A DNA stretch of 64,000 nucleotides from Prorocentrum cordatum (lineage: Eukaryota; Sar; Dinophyceae; Prorocentrales; Prorocentraceae): the NCBI GenBank assembly GCA_963575745.1, contig CAUYUJ010014327.1, positions 612,916 through 676,915 on the forward strand. The letters are read 5' to 3'. Within the stretch, counting starts at the first letter, position 1, and each line of letters begins with the position of its first letter. A program made the position numbers and the translations under genes. Below are positions 10,482 through 20,650 of this stretch, one piece after another. The notes under the pieces are model-generated. The model did not search any database. It was not told where the DNA came from and was given only the letters and a program-made list of their open reading frames with translations.

Positions 10482-10985
10482 GTGCTGTGCCGTGGAGGGC
10501 TGTATTTGGACGGCAGGAGGGGGAACGTCCGTGGTCGCACGCTTTCTCGCGACGTGCCATCCCTTGGGCTACGTGCTGGCGACAGGCTGGAACCATCTCC
10601 CCACCTCGTCGATGTCGCCGACTTCCCTGACATAAGCTTGCCTGCTGTTGTCCGCTTCTGGAGGCCGACAGTGGTCGGGAACCAGGTGGTTGACCCCTTG
10701 CACCGCCGCAACCCTTTGTTCGACCTGGCTGTGCACGTGAGCCCGTCACTGTCGTTTTGCATGGACGTGCTGCACGTACTCTACATGGGCGTGCATTGTC
10801 GGCTTGTGGCTACTGTCCTCTGGCGTCTCCTCAAGGCCAACCCGTGGAATATTCATGGGTCCTCTGACGTTGCGGTGGAGGCAGGCCTGATCCGACTGAA
10901 GTCCCACCTCCGGGCTTGGTACGACCGATCGGGAGTTCCAACAGGAGATCGCGTGCAGGATCTGACAAGGTCCATGCTGGGCAAG
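10482..10985 (+). CDS. fourth exon: GDRLEPSPHLVDV ... MDVLHVLYMGV
   Basis: Reads LCRGGLYLDGRRGNVRGRTL, LGLRAGDRLEPSPHLVDVAD, FPDISLPAVVRFWRPTVVG, RRNPLFDLAVHVSP and FCMDVLHVLYMGVHCRLVAT. The D-x-LH-x2-YMGV segment is a family landmark. Ends LTRSMLGK at AAG|GATATG. Confidence 0.7.
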
Positions 10986-11114
10986 GATATGGGATGCCAC
11001 GTCGATGGCCCCTCCCCTGCCTAACCCTCCATCCTTTTCACCCTCCCCCTCTCACCCCAAACCCGCCCCCACATCCCCATGGCCCGCTCGCCTCCCCCAT
11101 CCTTGCCCTCCAAG
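10986..11114 (+). other. intron with 6-bp direct repeat CAAGGA, 129 bp
   Basis: CAAGGA occurs at 10982-10987 and again at 11111-11116. Splicing AAG|GATATG...CCAAG|GAGGAT joins GK-EDYPHMK in phase 0. The same target hexamer flanks introner intron 4 of the coiled-coil gene. Terminal inverted repeats are not obvious here. Confidence 0.55.
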
Positions 11115-11582
11115 GAGGATTATCCGCACATGAAGACAATGGGGTGTGAAACGAACGGTCTCTTGCCATGGTGCCTGGTGCTGCTCGATGAGTTCGGGGC
11201 GCGTCTGGAAACTGGGCAAGCTCTGAAGCGATGTTGCGAGACGCTGAAATCCCCTGTCGAGATGCTCCGAGAGTGCCCAATCAGACCGAGCGCTGAGTAC
11301 GCGGAGCAGTTGTGGGCCCAATGTAAGGAACATTTGATCGCAACTAATGATGCAGGCATCGAGCACCTCCACAAGCACCATTTCTGGACGCACATGGTGA
11401 GACGGGTTATGCGCCATGGCCCGCCGTATGCAGCTGCTGTGTTCCTTGATGAGACGTTGAACTTGGCCGCTGCCACTGTGGGGGCTGCCTGCCATAAGGC
11501 GAACTGGGAGGCGAGGTTTTTCGAGCGTATCAACTTGTACGCTACGAAAGGTTCGGGGAACGCCTCTCATTTTTTTCGGTAG
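11115..11582 (+). CDS. last exon of the 9-11.6 kb family gene
   Basis: Reads EDYPHMKTMGCETNGLLPWC, EEFGARLE-like DEFGARLETGQALKRCCETL, IEHLHKHHFWTHMVRRVMRH, PPYAAAVFLDETLNLAAATV and HKANWEARFFERINLYATKG, stop TAG at 11580. KHHFWTHM...FLDETLN...AH matches the C-terminal order of the family. Whether the whole gene still makes a protein is uncertain because two upstream junctions are not clean. Confidence 0.65.
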   Translation, partial: EDYPHMKTMGCETNGLLPWCLVLLDEFGARLETGQALKRCCETLKSPVEMLRECPIRPSAEYAEQLWAQCKEHLIATNDAGIEHLHKHHFWTHMVRRVMRHGPPYAAAVFLDETLNLAAATVGAACHKANWEARFFERINLYATKGSGNASHFFR

Positions 11583-11654
11583 CTCGTGAACTGGCGTAAG
11601 GTTTCACCATTGGCACTAGCATCGCGCAACATTGCGCAACTGCCAGATTTGATA

Positions 11655-11831
11655 TAACCTCATCATCACCACCACGATCATGGTCAGCATCCTCATCCTC
11701 GTCATCAGCACTACCACCCTCATCATAACCAACCTCATCATCATAGCAATAGTATGTTCAATCGGTATATTCATCTTAATATGGATCCTCATCACCCGTA
11801 TCATCCTCATCGTCGTCTCGATCGTCATCAC

Positions 11832-11863
<32 letters not shown>

Positions 11864-12075
11864 CCATCACCATCACCATCACCATCATCATCATCATCAT
11901 CCTCATCCTCATCCTCATCCTCATCCTCATCTTCATCATCAGCATCATCATCAGCATCACCACCAGCAGCAACAACATCGCCATCACCATATCGCCACCA
12001 TCGTCATCATCGTCATCACCATCATCACCATCACCACCACCATCGTCATCCCCATCATCGTCACTGTCATACCAT
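11655..12075. repeat. ATC trinucleotide array
   Basis: Imperfect (CATCAT)n array; His-, Ile- and Met-rich frames are shadows. Confidence 0.9.
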
Positions 12076-12174
12076 GCGCTGTCTAATTACACGATCCTCT
12101 GCCCAACCGCAGCGGTAATCCGAGCCGCCAACCAATTCGCCCAAAGAAACGCCAGAAGGAGGTTCCAACGACCA

Positions 12175-12395
12175 GTTCGCGACCATTCTGCGACCATTTT
12201 GCGACCATTATGCGACCATTATGCGACCATTTCGCGACCATATTGCGACCATTTTGCAACCATGTTGCGGCCATTTTGCGACCATTTTGCGACCATTTTG
12301 CGACCATGTTGCGACCATTTTGCGACCATGGTGCGACCATGTTGCGACCATTTGTGCGACCATTTTTGCTACCATTCTGCGACCACTTTGCGGGA
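12175..12395. repeat. GCGACCATTTT array
   Basis: About 19 units of 11-12 bp (GCGACCATTTT, GCGACCATGTT, GCGACCATTAT). Same family as 7757-7930. Confidence 0.9.
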
Positions 12396-12399
12396 ATGG

Positions 12400-13370
12400 G
12401 GTTGTCAAGCAAACCACCTCTCCCCATCCTCTCACATCCCCCGTGTCGCGACAATCTCTCCACATCCTCACAAACCTTCTGCTCACCCCTACTTGTACGA
12501 ATCTCTCCTGCGTGTAAGGGGCATCGGTTTCCGCATCCTCATCTGTACTGCAACCTCCTAATCATCCGTGTCAGCGTTGTTGCCTCCCCTTCAACGCCGT
12601 GCCAACATAGGGCCCCCCTCGTCCTCGACGCTTCCCCATCGGGCCCCCATGCCGCCTCCTGGAGCAAGAATGACGCGGGGGAGAGGTGCCGAGAGGCGCC
12701 AGACGTTCGGTACATTTTTTTTTGGGGGGGTGCGGGTGAGGGGCGGAGGTACTCAGTCTGCCGTTCACCCCATCAGTCCTAGCCAAATTACCTGCTATCG
12801 GGCCAGGCCATTCCCTGCTTACCCGTTCTCCAGGTTCTGCTCCAGGGGATGGCGGTGGCGATGGGGGCTGGATTCGCGCCCGCCGCTCGCCCAGAGGCTG
12901 GGGACGCAGCCCCCCCCCAAAGATGCCTCGCGCATTTTTGTGCGAGACGGCCCAACAAGCCCCGAAGAGGGCTCCGAAACGGCCCAAGATCGCCCAAGAG
13001 GGCCCCAAACAAGACGGCCCCAAGACGGGCCCAAGAGGGAACGCGAACCAACAATTCGAGCACTCCGCCCCAAGAGGCCCCCAATCGATCCCCTAGAAGC
13101 CCACCTCGACAAGGCCGATTCGTCCCTGGGCCCGTCTGTCGATAGCGATGGTTGCTCACCGAGCCGCAGACGGAGAGTTGAGGCTGAGCTTGAACGCCGC
13201 AAGGTGGACACACATGTGAAGTATAATATGCGCGCGGGGGCGGGGAGGGGGACATGGGGTGGACAAGTGATGGACATGAGGAGGAGGAGGAGGGGAGAGG
13301 CGGACGATAGAGGAGGATACGTGAGGGTGGAGATGCGCCCGTGACATCCAGGAGCTCCACGAATGACATC
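12400..13370. other. no confident gene; GGCCCAAGA-type words at 12930-13100
   Basis: Contains a short block of the dispersed GGCCCAAGA-type repeat. Open frames on both strands look compositional. Confidence 0.45.
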
Positions 13371-13374
13371 GCCG

Positions 13375-13375
13375 C

Positions 13376-13415
<40 letters not shown>

Positions 13416-13420
13416 CGAGA
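13375..13420. repeat. GA microsatellite
   Basis: Pure (AG)n run. Confidence 0.9.
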
Positions 13421-14127
13421 AAAAAAGAGAGCTGCGCACCTTGAGGGGAAAACCTAGCGGGAGCACTGGCAACACAAACACCAATATTAGTAGGCCAAAT
13501 TCGGCCCAACGGAAGCCCGACGGTAGTCGTTTTCGATGTGGTGACTCCTGCGCGTCGCTGCCCGTGCCCTGTCGCAAAAGATTCATATGCGAGGAGTGCC
13601 GTCTACGGCGAAGAAGGCGGTAACGAACACGTCGCACATGTATTTTCTCATAATCCAGGGTTTCGCTCGATTCACCCGTCGCCCCTGGGGGATATGGGGG
13701 GCGCGTTCTGGGGGAACAAAAAAAGGGAATTTTTAGGTGAATGGCGAACTCCAAACAGACCAACCATCACAAAACTCCAAAGTCCAAGAATACAAACCCA
13801 AAAAAAATCAAAACCTCCCAGAAATAAACCCTCCACCAAAAATTAAATACCAGAAAAAAACGCATATCCAAGACCCCAACATACACAAGGTCCAACACAG
13901 GTGTCACCAATACAACACACACCAAACCAAAAAACAAAACTGCCGTGGGTGCGGATGCAGAGGGCTTCCCGTGAAGCCAAACACACGAAACCACAAGAGA
14001 ACTAGCGACATCGGTGCAGTTAGCTTCTTTGCCCGTGATGATCGAATCTCAAACTTAGCTTGCGGGGACGGTTGGCCTTGAGACATGAGTTCGGGGAGGG
14101 GGCGTTGCGCGCGGGCTGTCGCCGCAG

Positions 14128-14345
14128 GTGGACCCCCTGCCACAGAACGCCTCGGTGGAGTCGATCGTCCACGCGGCGGTGATGCCGACGATGGGGTGTT
14201 GGGGCACCGATCGTTTCAGACACGGTGTCGAGCTCTGTTCGGGCTGGGGGGAGTACTCCTACTGGTTTCGGAAGAGCCACGGCGCCGAGACCCACGAATT
14301 CGACCGCGAGACCCGCAGCCTTGATGAGGACCTCTCCACCGTCAG
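14128..14345 (+). CDS. exon 1 of a C5-methyltransferase-like gene
   Basis: Acceptor GCCGCAG at 14121-14127 opens VDPLPQNASVESIVHAAVMP, then GVELCSGWGEYSYWFRKSHG and AETHEFDRETRSLDEDLST. E-LCSGWG followed about 15 residues later by EFD resembles motifs I and II of a SAM-binding methyltransferase fold. I associate it with a dinoflagellate family that has DLFSGVG in this place. No start codon is in this exon, so a 5' exon is missing. The donor is AG|GATATT (GA), and splicing completes an AGC codon giving DLSTVSGIAW. Confidence 0.7.
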
Positions 14346-14579
14346 GATATTGTTTTATTTTCGAATGTCGGGGTACTGACGGCACGCCAATACGCTGTAA
14401 AAGTTTGTTGTGCACACACTTGTACATATACACACGCACTAGGGGATCTAGAATTGGATTGGGACGCACGTGTACTACTGCACGGGAGCACTATAAATGG
14501 GAACACGAGGACGGCAAATGGTGCACAATGGGGAGGAGGGGTGGTCTGCAATCGAAACGAAGTGCTTCCTTCCATCCAG
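14346..14579 (+). other. GA-AG intron, 234 bp
   Basis: GTCAG|GATATTG ... CATCCAG|CGGC. Both sides carry CAG. The intron is AT-richer than the exons. The boundaries are supported by reading frame and family pattern (TVSGIAW). Confidence 0.6.
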
Positions 14580-15046
14580 CGGCATCGCGTGGGCGATCAT
14601 GCTCTTACTGACGGTCGTGCCGAACGGTGTTGTGTTTATGGCGCCGCCGTGCAGCGACTGGACGTGGCTGAACTCTTACACAAGTGGCAGGTACTTGTCT
14701 GAGTTCGGACACGTGGGTCACCCAGGCGTGAAGGCGTCGAACACGGTCGCTACTGCTGTGTCTATGTTGATGTGGATGTGTCACATGCGTGGCTTATACT
14801 ACATGGTTGAGCAACCGAAGGACAGTTCTATGTTTAAATTTCCAGCTATGGCCTCGATGATTGAGATGACGAATGGATCGAAGCTGCTCACCTACCAAGG
14901 CCCGTTCGGGGCCGCAATCCCGAAGCCCACAGTCCTGCTGCGCAATATGGGTGACGAGCTGACGGCGTCTTTGGTGAAACCGTCGCCGCCGAGGGGCTCG
15001 ATGAAGGCGAACGTGTGTTGGACATCGAACGCTGGGGTCTTCAAAG
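14580..15046 (+). CDS. exon 2 of the C5-methyltransferase-like gene
   Basis: Reads GIAWAIMLLLTVVPNGVVFM, APPCSDWTWLNSYTSGRYLS, VGHPGVKASNTVATAVSMLM, LYYMVEQPKDSSMFKFPAMA and AAIPKPTVLLRNMGDEL. PPC is the catalytic motif IV signature of C5 cytosine methyltransferases, and VEQP stands where the ENV-like motif VI would be. The protein is far shorter and more diverged than DNMTs, so enzymatic activity is inference only. The 3' end is AAAG|GTGCCC, phase 1. Confidence 0.75.
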
Positions 15047-15514
15047 GTGCCCTGGGCCAACGTTACAACTTAAACCGCCGAGGAGGAGAAACGAGGGAGG
15101 AATCATGAGGTGGACGAACCACGACAATACGTGACTACCTGTTGGTAGGACCGCGGGGGTGCGGGCCGAACAGGGTGGACGTAGACGTGGAGGACGAATG
15201 CGGGAAGGTTCGGAGCACGAGCAGGGAGGAGGCGAGGAGAAACACGAAGGGCGATTCAAGAACGTCGGAGGATAGGAACTGACATGCCGACTCGGTACAT
15301 CAGTCTTGCGACGGGGGGGGTCGGCAGGGGGAGGGCCATGAGGCGGCGGGGTGTAGATAAGGGAGGATGGGGGCGAGGAGGATGGGCGGGAGTACGGAGG
15401 GCGGTGGGTGGAGGCGGTGCCGGAGGGAGCGAGAGTGGGTGGCGATGAGCTGGGCCCATCGGGGGCTGGCATACGACAAGCAGTCGAAGGGAGAGAGAGG
15501 GGGGGCGACGGCAG
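15047..15514 (+). other. GT-AG intron, 468 bp
   Basis: AAAG|GTGCCCTGG ... GACGGCAG|GCACG; joining gives VFKG-TSDLKATEHYP in frame. Confidence 0.6.
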
Positions 15515-15606
15515 GCACGTCCGACCTGAAGGCCACAGAGCACTACCCCACCTCGTTCGCCCAGGAGCTCGCGAACGTGGCCGCGCGGGCCGTCGGCCTG
15601 GTGTAG
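15515..15606 (+). CDS. exon 3 (C-terminus) of the C5-methyltransferase-like gene
   Basis: Reads GTSDLKATEHYPTSFAQELA then NVAARAVGLV and TAG. LK-x-TEHYP-x-SFA matches the C-terminal pattern I associate with this family (LKET-x-x-YP-x-x-F), which supports the intron placement. Confidence 0.65.
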
Positions 15607-16204
15607 GCCCGATCGCCTCCAGAATTTGATGTTGAATTCCGTGCCTGCTGGGTAATGGTGCACCCGCCCCCCGTGTACCAACCTGTCGCATTCCTGGCCC
15701 CTCGCATCCATGTCCCGTTTCGATTCCCGTGCGTTCTCGTCGAAACTGGGATCGCCTTCAGCGCCCCATCCATCGCCCCCCAATCTGCTCGCAATTCGCG
15801 TCATCGTCCTCGTCCTGATCCCACCCCGTGCCACCCCTCCCCACCATCACCGATTCCCCCTCCCCCCTTTCAGATTACCCCAGCGTCCCCATCGCCGACA
15901 TCGCATCCCGCATTATCGTTTCCCCCACCCCTCTATTCTCCATCACCCTTCGACCCCGCCCACTTCAGTCGCGTCGAAGGTCCGACGTTCGCCCCACCTG
16001 TTGAACACCACCCTCGGGCCGCCCCGCGTCGGAAGCGAGGCGGGGGGTGGAAAGGGGGGCGGGCGGGCACATGGCGCCTGACTGGGTGTTGAGCCCACTC
16101 ACACCACACGAGGGGAAACGGAGAGTAGACGGGCAGGAGGGATGAGGAGGATAAGGGCGGTTGGCTAGGAGTAGGACGGGACTGTGTAGATCGACGAGGG
16201 GGGA
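15607..16204. other. no gene seen
   Basis: C/T-rich low-complexity DNA; frames on both strands are compositional. Confidence 0.5.
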
Positions 16205-16900
16205 GAGAATGAGACAGAGATGCCGCGAAAGAGCGAGAGAGAGAGAGAGAGAGAGAGAGACAGGAGAGGTCGGCATAGCGAGAGAACGAACGAGGGAGAG
16301 ATAGACAGAGTGATGATTGTGAATATCTATATACAGAGAGAACGGGAGAGGGAGAACGGGCGATATAGACAGATCGAGAGACATATACATATAGAGATAG
16401 AGCGAGAGAGATGGGGAGAGAAGGGGGGGGAGAGAGAGAGAGAGAGAGATAGAGCGGGAGAGGTACCGACATGCATAGATGTATATATATATATAGAAAG
16501 AGAGAGAGAGATCTAGAGAAGGGGACGAGAGGGATAGAGTGAGAGCGAGTCGGAGGGGGACCGATATATCTATATGTATGTGTATATATATATCGAACGA
16601 GCGATGAAGCGATATACAGAGAGCGAGAGCGAGAGCGATAGAGAGAGCGAGAGCGAGAGATAGATAGAGATAGAGCGAGAGAGATGGAGATAGAGGTAAA
16701 CGAATGCGATATACATACATACATATATATATACACATATATATATATAGATATAGAGAGAGGGAAACCTATATACATCTATGTACATACATGTATACGC
16801 GTGCCATGGCTGGGCGTCTTGCTAGAGGGGGAGGGAGAGAGCGAGAGAGAGATATGTAGAGGGAGGGAGACATAGAGACATAGAGGGAGAGATAGAGAGA
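16205..16900. repeat. GA / ATAT / TATC microsatellite block
   Basis: Long purine-rich (GA)n with embedded (TA)n and (ATAG)n; Ser/Leu/Tyr-rich frames are shadows. Confidence 0.9.
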
Positions 16901-17534
16901 GCAATACCAATCCATTTGACAGGGAACAGGAGCGCAATGGTCTGCACTGCGTACATACACGTGCAGACATGTGAAAAGGAACGATGTATAGAGAAGGATC
17001 ACGATCTATACATATATATAAGGATAAGGACATATACGGGTTCACTTAAAGCGATGATGTGGAGGAATATGGATCGGGTGGAGAGAATGATGCACGATCG
17101 GGAGATGATGAGGAACAGTCGAATGCCTTTCCCAGGCCTTTTTGCTGCTGCTGCTCTTTCCCACTCGCCCTCATACCCCATGTTTTTAAGCCTCGCGATC
17201 CTCGATATCATTATCATTATCGTTCTGCTTACGTCTCTCCTCGCCTTTTCCCCAACGGGTTGTTTCAGCCTTTGTCCCCGCCTATTCCTTCCACCTCTCC
17301 CCCTCCTCTGCCCGCTCCTCTTTTTCTCTTTCGCCACCCCCTCCGTGCCCACTATCCTCGTGCACTATCCCTATTCACTCCTCTCCTCGTTTGCCTGCCC
17401 CCCTGCCTTCGCTGCTGCTTCGCGCTGGCGCGGTACCGTCACTGGATCGAGACCGCGACCGCCCCCGCGGTCGCGGAGGGCGGCCGCGGCGACGAGCTCG
17501 CGGGCGACGGGGGCGCCAGGCAGAGCGGGAACGC

Positions 17535-17602
17535 AATATATATATATATATATATATACATATAGCTATGTATAAATATATATATATACATATATATACG
17601 CA
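17535..17602. repeat. TA microsatellite
   Basis: (TA)n with CATA interruptions. Confidence 0.85.
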
Positions 17603-17764
17603 GGCTGACGCCGTGAACCGCACATGCCAATCAGAACAGGCTGCACGCCTCGCCCGACGCCCGCGCACGCAGGCTGACGCCGCGCCGTTGCCGATCGAAT
17701 CGCACGCGTGCGCGCATCAATCATGCGTTCACAGCCATCAAACACTCGAACGCATCAAAATTGA

Positions 17765-17935
17765 CAAAAAAAAAAAAACGAGTTTGTCAATTTCAACATA
17801 AAACCAGAGTTAGTCAATTTTCGCAATAAACAATACAGTTAGTCAATTTTCAACAAAAGACAAGTACGTAGTCAATTTTGTTAACATAAACACAAAGTTT
17901 GTCAATTTCATGTGTTTTCAACATTGACTTCATTT
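17765..17935. repeat. five degenerate ~30-bp tandem units (GTTAGTCAATTTT)
   Basis: AT-rich units each containing GTTAGTCAATTTTCAACA or a close variant, at about 17780, 17810, 17841, 17871 and 17900. They abut the 3' truncation point of the reverse-transcriptase ORF on the minus strand and stand out from the GC-rich surroundings. Confidence 0.7.
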
Positions 17936-17939
17936 TAGT

Positions 17940-18640
17940 CCTCTCCATCCTCAGGGCGGCGAGCTCCCAGGCCGGCCCCACCAGCACATGTCCCAGGGCC
18001 GCTGGAGTAGCCAAGGAAGATCGCGGTGGGTCTCGATGAAGGGCATTGGTGGCCCGGCAGTCGAGAACGAGTCGAATGGCCCCATTCTTCTTCCAGACAA
18101 AGAAGGCACCCACCCGAGACCGGATCCGAGTGCGCCATGTGATAAGTCCAGCCTTCTCCTACTGTCGCATGAGGACCCCCCGCTCCGACTGAGGCCCAAC
18201 CAGACGAGGATCCCAATAAGCCCGTGGAAGATCGCGAAGCTCATCCACCTCCGCCTGCGGCCGAAAGATGTGACGTTGAGGGTCCAGGAGTTTGCGCCGG
18301 GCGGTCGGCCCGACGAGGCGCTCCACGGGTTGAGGGCGGAGGTCGCCTTTGAGCACGCGGAGCTTCTCCGGGTCGAAAGGCGCCACCGTCGTGTCCTGGT
18401 CTGTGTCGTAGATATCCTTGCACTTGAGGAGCTCGCACAAGGCTCCTGCTGGACAAAGCTGTCGTTCGTCAGGCCGAGGGAGAAAGGCACTGACAGCACG
18501 GCCGACGTTCCCGAGGACCGCGTCGTTGAAAGCGGAGACCGGCTCGCCGGACTTGTGGCGGTTGGGGAACTCGTAGGTCGAGTACCCTGAGCCGGCGGAG
18601 TACAGGGAGTTGAGCGACGAGACGGCATCAGCCACCAAGT
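17940..18640 (-). pseudogene. reverse-transcriptase ORF, N-terminal RT part, truncated
   Basis: Minus-strand frame reads VADAVSSLNSLYSAGSGYST, FNDAVLGNVGRAVSAF, KCKDIYDTDQDTTVAPFDPE, ERLVGPTARRKLLDPQRHIF and VLMRQ, an in-frame TAG near 18159, then EKAGLITWRTRIRSRVGAFF and VWKKNGAIRLVLDCRATNAL. The last segment is the start of a reverse transcriptase fingers domain (VWKK-x-G-x-x-R-L-V-x-DCR). The domain breaks off about 30 residues later at the AT-rich tandem repeat, so the catalytic YxDD region is missing here. Decayed retroelement or retroelement-derived gene. Confidence 0.7.
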
Positions 18641-18839
18641 TCTCGCGCTCGTCCTGCGCGGCCAGACGCCGGCGGAGATACCGAGGTAATCCCTGACGAT
18701 CCTCTGCGCTCCGATGCCGAAGACGATTAAGAGGAAAAAGGCCACGCCCGGGTCAGGCTGACCACGGGACGCGGGCATGACAGGAGGCATCCCGACCAGC
18801 ACGGTGGGGCGGCCTCCTCCTGCCAGGACCGATCGATGA

Positions 18840-19984
18840 TCACTTCCCCCCGTCGCCCTTCCTGGGCTGGGGGGCCTTCGAGGCGTTGACGAGCTCCTCC
18901 GCGTAGAGGCGGTGCTGCTTCATGGTGAAGGCCTCCGTCTTCTGCTCCTCGGCGGTCCACTTCGCGAAGTCGCCCACCATGGTGGAGCCTCCCGTGGCCA
19001 GGCTGCTGTGGACCGTCACCCCTGCGCCTCGGAAGTCCGGGGCCGTCGCATTCCTCATCACGGCGGCATGGATCTGAAGGGCGAGTCGGGCGGCTGCCTC
19101 CGCACCAGCACTCTGCTGACCATTCACCTGGTCGTAGGAGAGGAGGTGGTGCACGACGATCAAGAGGTCGCGGTGCTTGTGGGCCACGGGATGCTCGGGC
19201 GAGAGGCCAGAGCTCGCGAGGTAGAAGTCGTGGTAAGAACCAATGTCGTGGCCCGACCCCCGAATCGCAGCGAACAGCTCGGCGCACGCCGAGGGCCCGC
19301 GGAACGGCCAGTCGTCGGGCGGCTTCGGCTTGAACGGGGTCATGACCGCCATGGCATCCCGAAGCAGGAGGTGCCGTCGGCAGCCGCGTCCCGCTCGAGT
19401 GGCAGGATGCGGGGATCCCGTCCAGGGCCGTTCCGCTTCTCGCTGAGCCAGTCCGTGTAGTCCGTGCGGGACACCCGCTCCACGAAGCGCCAGTGGTGGT
19501 CGCCCCCGGCGTCGCGGACCTCCACCATCCCCTTCGCATCCCGGTTGATGAAGCCAGCCGGGTTCGCCAGCACCGCGTCCTCCACCGCCTCGCCGAACTC
19601 GTCGTCCGCCGTGTCGGAGTAGTACCACTTGGCCTCCGCGTTCCCCGCAGCAACCGCAGCCACACCTCCGAGCACCACAGCCAACTGACGGGCCGCCCGG
19701 TGCCAGCCCGCCAGCGCCTCCTCGTTCACATCCCCGAAGTGGTAGTGATTGTTGCGGAGGCGCGCTGGAGCTGGAGCGTTCCGAGGGATCGGCAAGACTC
19801 GAAACTGGGCTAAGTCGATGACCTGGATGTCGCCGTCGGGCGTGGCCACGACCCATCGCCCCTGATCGTTCAACTTCTCGAGCAGGATCCTGGTGTGCCA
19901 ATTCACGTTCGCATCCTCCGGGAAGTACACCGCGATCTGAGGCTCCACAATGTCCAGCCCTCTGAAGTCGGCGGCGTTGGCCAT
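18840..19984 (-). pseudogene. middle ORFs of the RT-family gene, frameshifted
   Basis: Starts ATG at 19984: MANAADFRGLDIVEPQIAVY, VNWHTRILLEKLNDQGRWVV, ALAGWHRAARQLAVVLGGVA, GFINRDAKGMVEVRDAGGDH, to LPLERDAA near 19390. There the frame must shift by one base to continue as RRHLLLRDAMAVMTPFKPKP, PDDWPFRGPSACAELFAAIR, YHDFYLASSGLSPEHPV, HLLSYDQVNGQQSAGAEAAA and KWTAEEQKTEAFTMKQHRLY, stop TGA at 18840. The order of motifs (VNWHxRILL, FxxWxxxE, SYDQ, KQxRLY) fits the region that precedes the RT domain in a repeated dinoflagellate family. Confidence 0.6.
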
Positions 19985-20475
19985 CACTCAGGAGCAGGCA
20001 GAACACGAGGAGACCGACGAGGACGCCAGACGGCCGAGCTGGCCGAGGGCGGTGTAGACGGAGTGGAGATGCCCGCTCGCGCGCCGGGGCCAAACCCGGC
20101 GTGCAAGTAGTCCTCGTTGTCGTAGTGATCGTGCGGCGGGACCGACCGCCGCGACGCACGCCTGCTGCACGTACAGCCCAGGCGCACCCTGCCGAGCCCA
20201 AGCCCGGCCAGCAAGAAGACAAGCCGGTCCACCCAGTCCCAGGGGATCCGCGCCAGGAAGTCGTCGTCGATGGAGACCACGCTCTGGCAGGGCGGGCACT
20301 CCGGGCAATCGGGCACGTGCCCGTACTTGGGTGCAGGCTGGGGCGCGAGGGCCCACCAGTCGCGCCAGTCGACCCCCTCGAGGAAGTGTGACCAGCGCCC
20401 AGCGCCTGCCGCCGCCGCCGCGAGGACGATCGGCCCAGCGCCGAGGTGGGGGCGCGCGGCACCTGGCTCCGCCAT
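19984..20475 (-). CDS. N-terminal ORF of the RT-family gene (membrane segment)
   Basis: ATG at 20475: MAEPGAARPHLGAGPIVLAA, a Trp-rich stretch VDWRDWWALAPQP, a Cys/Pro cluster PDCPECPPCQSVV and a hydrophobic helix WDWVDRLVFLLAGLGLG followed by basic residues. The CPxC cluster next to a single membrane helix is the N-terminal pattern of the same family. Its TGA stop overlaps the ATG of the next ORF by one base (TGATG at 19986-19982), which may be a former continuous frame broken by an indel. Confidence 0.5.
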   Translation of the reverse strand: MAEPGAARPHLGAGPIVLAAAAAGAGRWSHFLEGVDWRDWWALAPQPAPKYGHVPDCPECPPCQSVVSIDDDFLARIPWDWVDRLVFLLAGLGLGRVRLGCTCSRRASRRSVPPHDHYDNEDYLHAGFGPGARAGISTPSTPPSASSAVWRPRRSPRVLPAPE

Positions 20476-20550
20476 ACAATGGCTAGAACCAGAGCGAGCT
20501 GCGGTCCGATGAAGACACTGATAAAGCTTCCAGAGCAACAATATGCGCTA

Positions 20551-20650
20551 ATCGAGGCGACATCGACGCTGCATCGGGGCCATCTCATCGGCTGCCAGAC
20601 GCCAAACGACCCTAGTGCACTCCAAGGACGGGATTGCGAGGGTACACAAG
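20551..20650. repeat. 100-bp direct repeat, copy 1
   Basis: Matches 20921-21020 at an offset of 370 bp with only a few differences (CATCGACGCTGCATCGGGGC ... GGGTACACAAG). Shares its CGACGCT words with 27896-28030. Confidence 0.85.

Noticed and set aside
12175-12395. Array as tandem spliced leaders
   Set aside because: Units share only CCATTTT with the leader; flanking bases differ in every unit.
11680-12561. 293-codon ORF
   Set aside because: Covers the ATC and GCGACCATTTT arrays only.
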